Assembly (NCBI RefSeq): GCF_002024805.1
Contig: NZ_CP014337.1
Coordinates: forward strand, 2,976,001-3,040,000
Origin: Elizabethkingia bruuniana
GTDB taxonomy: Bacteria > Bacteroidota > Bacteroidia > Flavobacteriales > Weeksellaceae
Direction: 5' to 3'
Length of the DNA stretch: 64,000 nucleotides
The notes under the pieces were generated by a model. It saw only the letters and a list, made by a program, of their open reading frames with translations. It did no database searches and was not told where the DNA came from. Positions within the stretch are counted from its first letter, which is position 1. Every line of letters starts with the position of its first letter. Made by a program: the position numbers and the translations under genes. Below, one piece after another: positions 25,532 through 35,557 of the stretch.

Positions 25532-26518
25532 ATGACTGAATCACAGGTTAAAAAAATCGGAGTATTGACTTCCGGAGGTGATTCTCCGGGAATGAACGCA
25601 GCTATTCGTGCTGTAGTCAGAACTGCTAATTATTATCATTTAGAATGTTTCGGAATCCGTGAAGGCTATTCAGGCTTAATGGAAGGCAACCTTACCAAAA
25701 TGGGTGCCCGTTCCGTAAAAAATATCATCAACCAGGGCGGTACTATTTTAAAATCTGCCCGTTCTCTGGAATTTAAAACTAAGGAAGGAAGACAAAGAGC
25801 TTTTGAACAATGTCAAAAAGCTGGTATCGACGGATTGGTTTGTATCGGTGGCGACGGTACTTTTACCGGAGCAAAAATCTTTTGTGAAGAATTTGGGATA
25901 AAAGTAATCGGTGTACCAGGAACCATTGATAATGATATCTTCGGTACCGATAATACTATAGGATATGACACTGCACTAAACACTGCAATGGAAGCTATAG
26001 ATAAGATCAGAGATACCGCAACTTCTCATAATAGAGTATTTTTTGTAGAAGTAATGGGACGTGATGCTGGTTTTATAGCGCTAAATAGTGGTATTGCTAC
26101 CGGAGCTATAGACATTCTGATTCCTGAAAGAGAAGATAAGATTGAAGACCTGTTTGAAAACTTCAGAAAAGCTGAAGGAACAGGAAAGTCTTCAAGTATT
26201 GTAGTTGTTGCTGAAGGAGAAAAACTGGGTAACATATATGATCTTGCCCAGAAAACAAAAGATGAATTTCCGGAATTCGACATCAGAGTATCAACTTTAG
26301 GACACATCCAAAGAGGTGGTTCTCCAAGCTGTGCTGACAGAGTTCTTGCAAGCCGCTTAGGATATGGTGCTGTAGTAGGACTTATGCAGGGGCACACCAA
26401 TGTAATGGCTGGTATAAGAGCCAACGAACTGGTTTATACTCCTATAGAGGAAGCCATCAGAAAACATAATGAAATGAATGGCGATTTAATGAAAATCGCC
26501 GAAATCCTTGCCATATAA
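25532..26518 (+). CDS. pfkA: ATP-dependent 6-phosphofructokinase
   Basis: 328 residues, the normal length for bacterial PfkA. Visible signatures are GVLTSGGDSPGMNAAIR (ATP site), CIGGDGTFTGA, VPGTIDNDIFGTD with the catalytic Asp, and the effector/substrate segments EVMGRDAGFIALN and TLGHIQRGGSPSCADR. It phosphorylates fructose-6-phosphate in glycolysis. gap follows after 32 bases, giving a glycolytic pair that ends at the terminator at 27579. Confidence 0.96.
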   Translation: MTESQVKKIGVLTSGGDSPGMNAAIRAVVRTANYYHLECFGIREGYSGLMEGNLTKMGARSVKNIINQGGTILKSARSLEFKTKEGRQRAFEQCQKAGIDGLVCIGGDGTFTGAKIFCEEFGIKVIGVPGTIDNDIFGTDNTIGYDTALNTAMEAIDKIRDTATSHNRVFFVEVMGRDAGFIALNSGIATGAIDILIPEREDKIEDLFENFRKAEGTGKSSSIVVVAEGEKLGNIYDLAQKTKDEFPEFDIRVSTLGHIQRGGSPSCADRVLASRLGYGAVVGLMQGHTNVMAGIRANELVYTPIEEAIRKHNEMNGDLMKIAEILAI

Positions 26519-26538
26519 ATTATTTACTAATCAATTAA

Positions 26539-27555
<1,017 letters not shown>

Positions 27556-27578
27556 TTAAGATCAGAATTCAGATAATG

Positions 27579-27600
27579 AACGCTTCCATTCGGAAGCGTT
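27579..27600 (+). terminator. Rho-independent terminator after gap
   Basis: Perfect 9-bp stem (AACGCTTCC/GGAAGCGTT) with a 4-base loop and a following T run, 24 bases past the gap stop. Confidence 0.92.
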
Positions 27601-27701
27601 TTTTTGTTTCATACAACAAAGTTTTCAAAGCCGTTTTCTTCTTTTTATATCTCAATATTTCAAATTAAAAACATTTTAAATTTTTCTTTTAAAATATTTT
27701 T

Positions 27702-27717
27702 GTTAGATTTGTCTAAC
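27702..27717 (+). promoter_or_regulatory. Palindrome GTTAGA-N4-TCTAAC overlapping a -7 box
   Basis: Perfect 6-bp arms surround TTTG. The sequence TAGATTTG (27704-27711), a perfect TAnnTTTG box, lies inside the palindrome. The TonB receptor ATG is 23 bases downstream. A protein bound here would block the promoter. The TTAGA/TCTAA arms are reminiscent of DtxR/IdeR-type metal-regulator sites, which is inference. Confidence 0.5.
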
Positions 27718-27740
27718 TTTTTAACTACACAGATATAACA

Positions 27741-29975
27741 ATGAAGAAGTTTTATGTTTCAGTTTTGGCATTATGCAGCCAATATGTGTTTTCGCAAGGC
27801 TTTGTAAAAGACAGTCTCAAAGAAAATAGTATAGATGCCGTTGTAATGACAGGACTTTCTAAAAAAACATTTGTAAAAGATAATCCATTACCTATCAAAA
27901 GAATTACAGCTAAAATGATGGAGAAAACAAATGAGACGAATATTATAGATGCATTGGTACAAAATACTCCCGGACTGGTAGCCGTAAAAACCGGACCGAA
28001 TGTATCAAAACCTTTTATAAGAGGTTTAGGCTATAACAGAGTACTTACTCTATATGATGGACACAGACAAGAAGGACAGCAATGGGGAGATGAGCACGGA
28101 ATAGAAATAGACTCATATAATATTGCTCAGGCTGAGGTTATCAAAGGACCATCCAGTCTAATGTACGGATCCGATGCTATAGCCGGAATCATTAGTTTCT
28201 TCCCCTACATTCCCGTTACACCTAATACAGAGTCACTGAAAGCTACATCAGAATATCAGACCAACAATGGAATGGTGGGCGCAGGTTTCCGTTGGGCAGC
28301 TAACAAAAACAACTGGATTATTGCCACTTCAACTTCATTAAGATTTGCAAAAAACTACAGAAACAGTGTAGACGGAAGAGTTTACAATACCGGGTTTAAT
28401 GAAAAAAATTTCTCTTTCTTATTAGGTTATCAGAAAGGGAATAATTATTCTCATTTCAATATTACTTATTACGATAATGAACAAGGAATACCTGATGGCA
28501 GCAGAAATCCTGAAACCCGAAAGTTTACAAAACAAATCCATGAGGCAGAGGAAGATGTAATGGAAAACAGACCAATTGTAAGCGACAAAGAACTGAACTC
28601 TTACAGCTTGTCTCCGCTACATCAGAATATCCGGCATCTGAGAATCTACACAAATAACCATTATGAGACCTCAATTGGGGATTTTTATGCCAATGTCGGT
28701 TATCAGCAAAATAACAGAATAGAATATAATCACCCGACTCAGACTTCACAAGCCGGAATGTTTGTAAGACTGAATACTTTAAATTACAGTTTCAGGTTTA
28801 TACCAAACAATACCGGAAACTTTGAATTTAGCTTTGGTGCTAACGGAATGCTACAAAATAATAAAAATAAAGATGCAACAGATTTCCCTATTCCCAATTA
28901 CAATCTTACAGACACAGGTATTTTTGCTTTTGCTAAATGGTCCAAAAACCGTTGGAACATAAGCGGAGGTGTCCGTTATGATCATAGAAACCTTCGTTGG
29001 AACGATTTTTATGTTGCAGCTGATCCTGCTACAGGTTTTGACAGACAAGTTTCTGCAAATACTCCGGATGCAAATCATCAGTTTAGTGCTTACCAGAAAA
29101 AATTCAATGGTGTATCCGCTAGTTTGGGGGCAAGTTACAAACTGGCTTCACAGTTGTATATAAAAGCCAATATTGGAAGAGCATACCGTGCACCAAATAT
29201 TACAGAAATGGCTTCAAATGGTCTGGATCCGGGTGCTCACATTATTTATTTAGGAAATAAAAACTTCGATCCCGAATTTTCATTCCAGCAGGATTTAAGC
29301 CTTATTGCCAGTTATCGTGATTTCTCCGGAGAAATTAATGCGTTCAATAACAATATGGATAATTTTATTTATCTAACCATGCTATTGGACAAAGATGGGA
29401 AACCTCAAACCGATGCACAAGGAAACCGTACTTACCAATACCAACAGGCAAAAGCCCGACTATATGGATTAGAAGCATACTTTGCCCTGCATCCGCAAGC
29501 TTTAAAAGGATGGACACTAAGCAATAGTATCGCATTGGTATATGGTTTTAATAAAAACCCGGAATTCAAAGACAAAGGTACAAATGGAGAGTATCTTCCC
29601 TTAATAGCGCCTTTAAAATGGCTGGGTAAATTGGAGAAGAACTTTACACTCCGAAAAAATAACTGGAAGAATATTACTCCAATGGTAGAAGCAGAATATA
29701 ATGCTGCACAGAACAGATATCTTGGACTCAATCAGACTGAATCTTATACCCCTTCATATTTTCTGATGAACATCGGAATCTCATCAGAATGGAAAGTAGG
29801 AAACAAAAGCAGTCTGATGTGCAATTTACAGGTAAACAATGTTTTTGACAGAGCCTATCAGTCACATCTTAGCAGACTAAAATATTTCGAACCACAGGAA
29901 ACCATAAATACAGGACACAGAGGCATTTATAATATGGGAAGGAACTTTGCTTTGAAGTTAGTTTTCAGTTATTAG
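27741..29975 (+). CDS. TonB-dependent outer membrane receptor
   Basis: 744 residues. A signal peptide (to about 19, VFSQG) is followed directly by a TonB-box-like DAVVMTG and a plug (about 40-160) with TPGLVAVKTGPNVSKPFIRG, LTLYDGHRQEGQQWGDEHG and VIKGPSSLMYGSDAIAGI. The barrel ends in an aromatic strand, KLVFSY. It has no carboxypeptidase-regulatory domain and no SusD partner, so an iron, other metal or siderophore cargo is more likely than glycan. The palindrome over its promoter fits metal-responsive control. It is a single gene. Confidence 0.9.
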   Translation: MKKFYVSVLALCSQYVFSQGFVKDSLKENSIDAVVMTGLSKKTFVKDNPLPIKRITAKMMEKTNETNIIDALVQNTPGLVAVKTGPNVSKPFIRGLGYNRVLTLYDGHRQEGQQWGDEHGIEIDSYNIAQAEVIKGPSSLMYGSDAIAGIISFFPYIPVTPNTESLKATSEYQTNNGMVGAGFRWAANKNNWIIATSTSLRFAKNYRNSVDGRVYNTGFNEKNFSFLLGYQKGNNYSHFNITYYDNEQGIPDGSRNPETRKFTKQIHEAEEDVMENRPIVSDKELNSYSLSPLHQNIRHLRIYTNNHYETSIGDFYANVGYQQNNRIEYNHPTQTSQAGMFVRLNTLNYSFRFIPNNTGNFEFSFGANGMLQNNKNKDATDFPIPNYNLTDTGIFAFAKWSKNRWNISGGVRYDHRNLRWNDFYVAADPATGFDRQVSANTPDANHQFSAYQKKFNGVSASLGASYKLASQLYIKANIGRAYRAPNITEMASNGLDPGAHIIYLGNKNFDPEFSFQQDLSLIASYRDFSGEINAFNNNMDNFIYLTMLLDKDGKPQTDAQGNRTYQYQQAKARLYGLEAYFALHPQALKGWTLSNSIALVYGFNKNPEFKDKGTNGEYLPLIAPLKWLGKLEKNFTLRKNNWKNITPMVEAEYNAAQNRYLGLNQTESYTPSYFLMNIGISSEWKVGNKSSLMCNLQVNNVFDRAYQSHLSRLKYFEPQETINTGHRGIYNMGRNFALKLVFSY

Positions 29976-29982
29976 TTTGAGC

Positions 29983-30098
29983 GAGTTGATGTTGACAGTG
30001 GGTCCGAATACATGAAAAATCAAATGACATTACCCCGCCCTTATATTCAGGGCAACACTTTCATGTAACTTACAGGCTTTACTGTCAACTCTCAACTC
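29983..30098. repeat. Nested inverted-repeat element between the TonB receptor gene and queD
   Basis: Three concentric inverted repeats fill the gap. The outer arms are GAGTTGA plus GTTGACAGT (29983-29999), pairing with ACTGTCAAC plus TCAACTC (30081-30098). The middle arms are ACATGAAA (30010-30017) and TTTCATGT (30059-30066). The inner arms are GCCCT (30037-30041) and AGGGC (30049-30053). It lies upstream of the queD promoter box, so it would be outside the queD mRNA and could be a 3' structure of the receptor mRNA or a palindromic repeat element. Confidence 0.6.
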
Positions 30099-30105
30099 AT
30101 ATTCG

Positions 30106-30113
30106 TATCTTTG
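30106..30113 (+). promoter_or_regulatory. TAnnTTTG promoter -7 box for queD
   Basis: TATCTTTG followed by CCTC and the ATG at 30118, so the box ends 4 bases before the start codon. Confidence 0.6.
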
Positions 30114-30117
30114 CCTC

Positions 30118-30570
30118 ATGATTCGTATTACTAAGATTTTCACATTTGAAACTGCTCATGTACTTTACAATTATGATGGTAAATGTAAAAACATGCATGG
30201 ACATTCCTACAAGTTATTTGTTACCGTAAAAGGGAAACCTGTTAACGATTTAGACAATCCTAAAAATGGTATGGTTGTAGATTTCGGCGATATCAAAAAG
30301 ATTGTAAACGAAGAAATTATAAACATATGGGATCATGCGGTACTAATCAATGCAAATTCTCCACACAAGGAGCTGGGGAACGAGCTTGAAGGAAGAGGAC
30401 ATAAAGTTATTTATTGCAGTTTTCAGCCAACATGTGAAAATATGTTATATGAAGTTGCAGCAAAAATACAAGCAAAGCTTCCTTCCGAAATTTCTCTTGC
30501 TTATCTTAAGCTCCATGAAACCGAAAACTCCTATGGAGAATGGTTTGCTGAGGATCAAACTGAAAATTGA
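30118..30570 (+). CDS. queD: 6-carboxytetrahydropterin synthase (QueD/PTPS family)
   Basis: 150 residues. The zinc and catalytic motifs of the family are visible: FETAHVLYNYDGKCKNMHGH near the N-terminus (zinc histidines and reactive Cys), DFGDIKKI, WDHAVLIN, PTCENM and LHETENSYGEWF at the C-terminus. QueD makes the pterin precursor of queuosine and other 7-deazapurines. It is the first gene of a run with the lpxH-like and crp-like genes, with gaps of 5 bases or less. A PTPS of folate-related function is the alternative. Confidence 0.9.
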   Translation: MIRITKIFTFETAHVLYNYDGKCKNMHGHSYKLFVTVKGKPVNDLDNPKNGMVVDFGDIKKIVNEEIINIWDHAVLINANSPHKELGNELEGRGHKVIYCSFQPTCENMLYEVAAKIQAKLPSEISLAYLKLHETENSYGEWFAEDQTEN

Positions 30571-30575
30571 TTTTT

Positions 30576-31343
30576 ATGAAAATTGATTTACAAGAAGGTA
30601 AAAAAATATATTTCGCTTCCGACCAGCATTTTGGAGCTCCTACTCCTAAAGAAAGCAAAGTCCGTGAAGCAAAATTCATCCGTTGGCTGGATGAGATAAA
30701 AAAGGATGCACAGGTGCTTTTTCTGATGGGTGACCTTTTCGATTTCTGGCACGAATGGCAACATGTAATTCCTAAAGGCTATGTAAGACTTTTAGGAAAA
30801 CTTGCCGAACTAAAAGACAGCGGAGTCGAGCTTTACTTTTTTGTAGGCAACCACGATTTGTGGATGAAATCTTATTTTGAAGACGAACTGGAAGTTCCGG
30901 TTTATTTCACTAAGAAATACTACGAAATTGCCGGCAAGAACTTTCTTTTAGCCCATGGCGATGGATTAGGCCCCGGAGACAAAGGCTATAAAAGAATGAA
31001 AAAACTTTTCACCAATCCTGTAGCACAATGGTTTTTCAAATGGCTGCACCCTGATATCTCCATGAGAATAGCATTATATCTTTCTCAGAAAAATAAGATG
31101 ATCAGCGGTGAAGAAGACAAAGAATTCCTGGGTGAGGACAAAGAGTTTCTGATTATCTACGCCAAGGAGAAATTAAAAACTGAAAAGATCGATTATTTCA
31201 TTTTTGGCCACCGCCACTTGCCAATGGTATTGGATCTGAATGCCGGGCAATCAAAATACATTAACCTTGGTGACTGGATTGGCTATTTCACTTATGGTGT
31301 TTTCGATGGAGATCATTTTGAATTAAAAACTTACGAAGGATAA
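30576..31343 (+). CDS. lpxH: UDP-2,3-diacylglucosamine diphosphatase-like metallophosphoesterase
   Basis: 255 residues from the ATG at 30576; a TTG nine bases upstream overlaps the queD stop and is a less likely start. Calcineurin-like metal motifs occur in order: SDQHFGAP, GDLFDFWHEW, GNHDLWM, LAHGDG and GHRH. The FDFWHEW motif and length match the Bacteroidota LpxH-like group, which hydrolyses UDP-2,3-diacylglucosamine to lipid X in lipid A synthesis. DQH replaces the more usual D-x-H/L form. The symbol is by family, not proof. Confidence 0.8.
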   Translation: MKIDLQEGKKIYFASDQHFGAPTPKESKVREAKFIRWLDEIKKDAQVLFLMGDLFDFWHEWQHVIPKGYVRLLGKLAELKDSGVELYFFVGNHDLWMKSYFEDELEVPVYFTKKYYEIAGKNFLLAHGDGLGPGDKGYKRMKKLFTNPVAQWFFKWLHPDISMRIALYLSQKNKMISGEEDKEFLGEDKEFLIIYAKEKLKTEKIDYFIFGHRHLPMVLDLNAGQSKYINLGDWIGYFTYGVFDGDHFELKTYEG

Positions 31344-31346
31344 AAC

Positions 31347-31928
31347 ATGGAAAATCATCCCCTCATAGAAGTTATCAACAAAACAACACCTTTTGAGGAG
31401 GAAGATATCAGATTGTTTTTATCTGTTTTTGAAGAGAAAAAATTTAAAAAGAATACGCTTCTGCTGGAAGCCGGAAAAACAGCTCATGAAGCCTTTTTTG
31501 TTACTAAAGGAGCTTTACGCCAATACTACATCAATGAAGAAGGGCATGAAAGAGTCTGTTATTTCGCTTTTGAAAATGAATTTCTGACTGATTTGGAAAG
31601 TTTTTCCAGACAGATTCCGGCCACATCCTTTATTATTACCCAAGAAGAAACTACCTGCCTTGTTACTAGTTGCGTCAATCTTGCAAATGCAATGAGAGCA
31701 TCAGAGAATATTGCAACTTTCTTTAAAGTTATTGTTGAAAATGTAGCTACAGAAAGTATGCGCAGAACAAAATCACTACTCTCCTTTTCTCCGGAAAAAC
31801 AATTCCTGGAACTGATACAGGAGAAACCACAAATCCTGCAGAGAATTCCACAGCGATATATTGCACAATATCTGGGAATAGCCCCGGAAAGCCTGAGCAG
31901 AATCAGGAAAAGACTGATACAATCCTAA
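31347..31928 (+). CDS. Crp/Fnr-family transcriptional regulator
   Basis: 193 residues. The N-terminal cyclic-nucleotide-binding-like domain (about 10-125) has the pattern LLEAGKTAHEAFFVTKGALRQYY. A compact C-terminal helix-turn-helix (about 150-190) ends RYIAQYLGIAPESLSRIRKRL. Such short Crp-like proteins are common in Bacteroidota, and the ligand is unknown. It starts 3 bases after the lpxH-like stop. The SDR gene follows 59 bases later and could be its target. Confidence 0.85.
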   Translation: MENHPLIEVINKTTPFEEEDIRLFLSVFEEKKFKKNTLLLEAGKTAHEAFFVTKGALRQYYINEEGHERVCYFAFENEFLTDLESFSRQIPATSFIITQEETTCLVTSCVNLANAMRASENIATFFKVIVENVATESMRRTKSLLSFSPEKQFLELIQEKPQILQRIPQRYIAQYLGIAPESLSRIRKRLIQS

Positions 31929-31987
31929 AACCTTAACCCAAGTCATCGTTTTAGGTACAACATTGCTTATATTTTTACAAAAAAAAT

Positions 31988-32908
31988 ATGCAGACAATAC
32001 TTGGTGCCGGCGGAGATATAGGAACTCCATTAGCAAAAGAACTTAGAAGATATACTGACAAAGTCAGACTTGTTGCCCGAAATCCCAAAAAAGTAAATCA
32101 GGATGATGAATTATTTGCCGCCAATTTACTTGATGAAAAAAATGTTATTCAGGCTCTGGAAAATACAGATGTAGCATATCTTACCGTGGGTCTTCCTTAT
32201 GATTATAAAATTTGGGAGAAACAATGGCCTGTTATTATACAAAATGTAATAAAAGCATGTCTTACCCATGGTACAAAACTCGTTTTTCTGGACAATGTAT
32301 ATGCATACTCTGAAAAAGAGATCGGAAATATGCACGAAGACAGCCACATTAATCCTCCTTCTAAAAAAGGAAAAATAAGGGAACAGCTCATAAAAAAGCT
32401 CCATGAAGCAGAAAAAAATAACGGATTAAAATTAATTATTGCTAAAAGTGCTGACTTCTATGGACCAGATGCAAAAAATGGTATTTTGAATCTTTTAGTT
32501 ATAGATAACTTTAAAAAAGGTAAAAAAGCACAATGGCAATCTGACACTACCAAAATTCATTCTTTCACCTATACAATTGATGCAGCCAAAGGCCTTGCGT
32601 TATTAGGTAATACAGCCTCCGCATACGGGCAAAACTGGCATCTCCCAACTTCTACAGAAAGGTTAAACGGCAAACAATTTATAGAACTTGTAGCTACAGA
32701 ACTAAATACAAAGCCCAGATATATGCTGTTATCCTCTTTTATGCTAAGACTGGCAGGCTTATTTTCTAAAACAATAAAAGAGCTTATAGAGATGCAATAC
32801 CAGAATGACAGAGACTATTTCTTTAACAGTGAAAAATTCGTTAAGGAATTCAACTTTACACCAACAACCTACAAACAAGGAATAAAGGAAATTCTAAAAA
32901 GCTCATAG
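31988..32908 (+). CDS. NAD(P)-dependent epimerase/dehydratase (atypical SDR)
   Basis: 306 residues. A Rossmann nucleotide loop GAGGDIGTPLAKEL begins at residue 6, and VRLVARNPKKV after the second strand suggests NADP binding through Arg and Lys. ADFYGP around residue 156 replaces the classic YxxxK site, as in atypical SDRs. The substrate is unknown. It is on the same strand as the Crp-like regulator. Confidence 0.82.
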   Translation: MQTILGAGGDIGTPLAKELRRYTDKVRLVARNPKKVNQDDELFAANLLDEKNVIQALENTDVAYLTVGLPYDYKIWEKQWPVIIQNVIKACLTHGTKLVFLDNVYAYSEKEIGNMHEDSHINPPSKKGKIREQLIKKLHEAEKNNGLKLIIAKSADFYGPDAKNGILNLLVIDNFKKGKKAQWQSDTTKIHSFTYTIDAAKGLALLGNTASAYGQNWHLPTSTERLNGKQFIELVATELNTKPRYMLLSSFMLRLAGLFSKTIKELIEMQYQNDRDYFFNSEKFVKEFNFTPTTYKQGIKEILKSS

Positions 32909-32925
32909 CTCCCGCAAAAACTTCG

Positions 32926-32933
32926 TAAATTTG
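32926..32933 (+). promoter_or_regulatory. TAnnTTTG promoter -7 box for the LuxE-domain gene
   Basis: TAAATTTG, 22 bases upstream of the ATG at 32956. Confidence 0.55.
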
Positions 32934-32955
32934 TAGCGTTTTTGACATTAGTATT

Positions 32956-33960
32956 ATGGAGTTAGACATTTTTAATATAAAAACAGAAGAGGATTTCACA
33001 CAGGCTTGTCTGGAAACATTTCGTTATCAGTATCAAAATATTGAAGTTTACAGAAAATTTACAGATTATCTGAATATCAAACCCGAGGAAATTACTCAGG
33101 TAGAAGACATTCCTTTTCTACCAATAGAAATGTTTAAAAATCATACAGTAGTCGACCGAAACAAAAAACCTCAATTTTATTTTCAAAGCAGCGGCACTAC
33201 ACAAATGAACCTTTCTAAACATTGGATTTGTGACGCCGGGTTATACGAAGAAAGTCTTTATAAAAGTTTTGAACAATTCATTGGTAAGCCTGAAAACTTT
33301 GTTTTCCTGGGACTTCTGCCTAACTATCTGGAAAGACAAAACTCTTCTTTGGTCTATATGGTTGATTACCTGATGAAAGTTTCTAATCAGCCTGAGAATG
33401 GTTACTTCTTATATAATCATGAAGACCTTTTAAAACAGATTCAGCATCTGGAAAAGGAACAGAAAAAGTACATTGTATTTGGAGTTTCTTTCGCTTTATT
33501 AGACTTCTTAGACACGCTGCAACAACTTAGTATAACCAACTTTAAAATTCCTAATGGTATTGTTATAGAAACCGGAGGAATGAAGGGAAGAAAAGAAGAG
33601 ATCACAAAAGATCAGCTTCTTCAGGAGTTGCAAACAGGTTTTGGTACTGAAAAAATTTACTCTGAATATAGCATGACTGAATTATTATCACAAGCTTATT
33701 CAAAAGGGAATAATGAATACGAAACACCGAGCTGGATGCGGATTCTTATTCGTAATACAGAAGATCCGTTTTCGTATGTAGATGAAGGGCGCACCGGAGC
33801 CATTAATATTATTGATTTAGCTAATAAGCATAGCTGTGCATTTATTGCCACACAAGATCTAGGTCGTTTTGATATCGACTCTGTTGGTAAAAGAAAATTT
33901 CAGGTTCTGGGAAGAATTGACCATTCAGATATCAGAGGTTGCAGCCTTTTGGTAAGCTAA
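32956..33960 (+). CDS. LuxE/PaaK-like acyl-protein synthetase domain protein
   Basis: 334 residues. Of the adenylate-forming motifs, FQSSGTTQMNLSKHW (about residues 76-90) matches the nucleotide loop, and YSEYSMTELLSQAYS (about 234-248) the LuxE/PaaK motif. LuxE activates fatty acids as acyl-AMP and passes them to a protein cysteine in luminescence, but no luxCDAB genes are nearby. Stand-alone LuxE-domain proteins occur widely in Bacteroidota without known substrate, sometimes near surface-polysaccharide or lipid genes. Here it is a single gene with its own promoter box. Confidence 0.82.
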   Translation: MELDIFNIKTEEDFTQACLETFRYQYQNIEVYRKFTDYLNIKPEEITQVEDIPFLPIEMFKNHTVVDRNKKPQFYFQSSGTTQMNLSKHWICDAGLYEESLYKSFEQFIGKPENFVFLGLLPNYLERQNSSLVYMVDYLMKVSNQPENGYFLYNHEDLLKQIQHLEKEQKKYIVFGVSFALLDFLDTLQQLSITNFKIPNGIVIETGGMKGRKEEITKDQLLQELQTGFGTEKIYSEYSMTELLSQAYSKGNNEYETPSWMRILIRNTEDPFSYVDEGRTGAINIIDLANKHSCAFIATQDLGRFDIDSVGKRKFQVLGRIDHSDIRGCSLLVS

Positions 33961-34041
33961 AAGATATTTGATTCTTTTTTTTCTATCAATAGTGAAATAT
34001 ATAAGAAAAACTATATCTTCACAGGAAAACAAAAATTAATA

Positions 34042-34593
34042 ATGCTTACTATAGATTCATTAGGATTCTCTGAATTAGAAACAGAAAGGCTAAAACTACG
34101 ACGTGTTGATTTAAATGATGTAAATGAATTATTTGCGATGCGTTCCGACCCTCAAATAATGAAATACATCCCTAGACCGTTAGCTACAACACATGAAGAA
34201 ATATTGGATTTTATCAAAGCAATTGATGAAAAAATAAATGCTAATGAGATCTTTAACTGGGCAATTACACTGAAAGGTCATTCCCAATTGATTGGAACAA
34301 TAGGTTATTACCATATTAAACCTGAACATTACCGAGCAGAAATCGGATATATGTTACTTCCGGATTTTCAAGGAAAAGGATATGTTACTGAAGCAATTAA
34401 TATGATCATTAATTACGGTTTTACAAAAATAGGTCTGCACTCTATTGAGGCATTAATTGATCCTGAAAACTTAGCATCAGCCAAAGTTTTAGAGAAATGT
34501 AATTTTATTAAAGAAGGTCATTTTAAGGAAAATGAATTTTATAATGGTCAATTTATAGATACAATAATCTATTCAAAACTAAATAAAATATAA
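34042..34593 (+). CDS. GNAT N-acetyltransferase, RimJ/RimL-like
   Basis: 183 residues. It has the N-terminal ELETERLKLRRVDLNDVNELF typical of RimJ/RimL-type GNATs (acetylation of protein N-termini or small molecules), and the acetyl-CoA loop LLPDFQGKGYVTEA (about 112-125) containing the Q-x-x-G-x-G/A pattern. NLASAKVLEKCNF is the usual C-terminal motif. The substrate is unknown. It stands alone before a terminator. Confidence 0.85.
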   Translation: MLTIDSLGFSELETERLKLRRVDLNDVNELFAMRSDPQIMKYIPRPLATTHEEILDFIKAIDEKINANEIFNWAITLKGHSQLIGTIGYYHIKPEHYRAEIGYMLLPDFQGKGYVTEAINMIINYGFTKIGLHSIEALIDPENLASAKVLEKCNFIKEGHFKENEFYNGQFIDTIIYSKLNKI

Positions 34594-34630
34594 ATATCGC
34601 TCACCCTGATATTCATAAAAATACATTGTA

Positions 34631-34660
34631 AAAAAGACCCTCTTTTCGGAAGGTCTTTTT
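34631..34660. terminator. Bidirectional rho-independent terminator
   Basis: AAAAAGACC pairs with GGTCTTTTT around a 12-base loop, between the convergent GNAT and aquaporin genes. Confidence 0.85.
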
Positions 34661-34683
34661 TTATATTCAATATTTTGTTACTC

Positions 34684-35403
34684 TTAGTTAGCAATTTCTT
34701 CTCCACCATCACGCTGAAGCAAGAACTTATAGATCAGTCCGCCGGCAATACCACCAAGGATTGGTGCTACCCAGAACAGCCATAGTTGCTGTAATGCTAC
34801 TCCACCTACAAATAAAGCCTGAGAAGTAGATCTTGCCGGGTTAACAGAAGTATTGGTAATTGGAATTGAAATCAGGTGAATTAATGTTAAACCTAAACCA
34901 ATTGCCAATCCTGCAAACTTGCCATTAGCCCATTTATCTGTTGCTCCCATAATAATAATCAGGAAGAAAGCTGTTAGTAAAAACTCCGCAAGAAAAGCTG
35001 CTCCCATAGAATAGCTTCTTCCGTTATAGCCTGGCATATCGTAGAAGTTGGTTGCAAATGCTCCCGGTCCTTCAGCAGAGAATGCACCAGCACCATTCAG
35101 GATGATGTAAAGACAACCAGCTGCCGCCGCCGCTCCCAATACCTGAGCAATAATATAAGGAACAAGATCCTTTGCACTAAATCTTCCACCAGCTAAAAGC
35201 CCGAAAGAAACAGCAGGATTAAAATGTCCTCCGGAAATATGACCAACGGCATATGCCATTGTAACAACTGTTAAGCCGAAGGCTAATGCTACACCTAATA
35301 ATCCTATACCAATGTCTGGAACACCGGCTGCAAATACTGCACTACCGCACCCTCCGAATACTAGCCAAAAGGTACCAAAAAACTCAGCGAATAATTTTTT
35401 CAT
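34684..35403 (-). CDS. aqpZ: Aquaporin Z-type water channel
   Basis: 239 residues with six hydrophobic helices and two NPA half-helices ([10 protein letters not shown] and [11 protein letters not shown]). The start [23 protein letters not shown] is typical of AqpZ. The arginine after the second NPA, and the absence of the extra Asp that marks glycerol facilitators (here NPARS), indicate a water channel. Single gene. Confidence 0.95.
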   Translation of the reverse strand: MKKLFAEFFGTFWLVFGGCGSAVFAAGVPDIGIGLLGVALAFGLTVVTMAYAVGHISGGHFNPAVSFGLLAGGRFSAKDLVPYIIAQVLGAAAAAGCLYIILNGAGAFSAEGPGAFATNFYDMPGYNGRSYSMGAAFLAEFLLTAFFLIIIMGATDKWANGKFAGLAIGLGLTLIHLISIPITNTSVNPARSTSQALFVGGVALQQLWLFWVAPILGGIAGGLIYKFLLQRDGGEEIAN

Positions 35404-35430
35404 TTCATTAATATTTTAATATTTGTTTAT

Positions 35431-35438
35431 CAAATGTA
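35431..35438 (-). promoter_or_regulatory. TAnnTTTG promoter -7 box for aqpZ
   Basis: The minus strand reads TACATTTG, 27 bases before the aqpZ ATG. Confidence 0.5.
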
Positions 35439-35557
35439 AAAAATATTCTGCAATCCTGATAGATGTTATGCTGTTTTAACATTCAAACCATAGTGTTTTT
35501 GCTTTTGTTACAAAACCTATCTTACATGAAATGATGGCATTACCCTCACATATTTTT

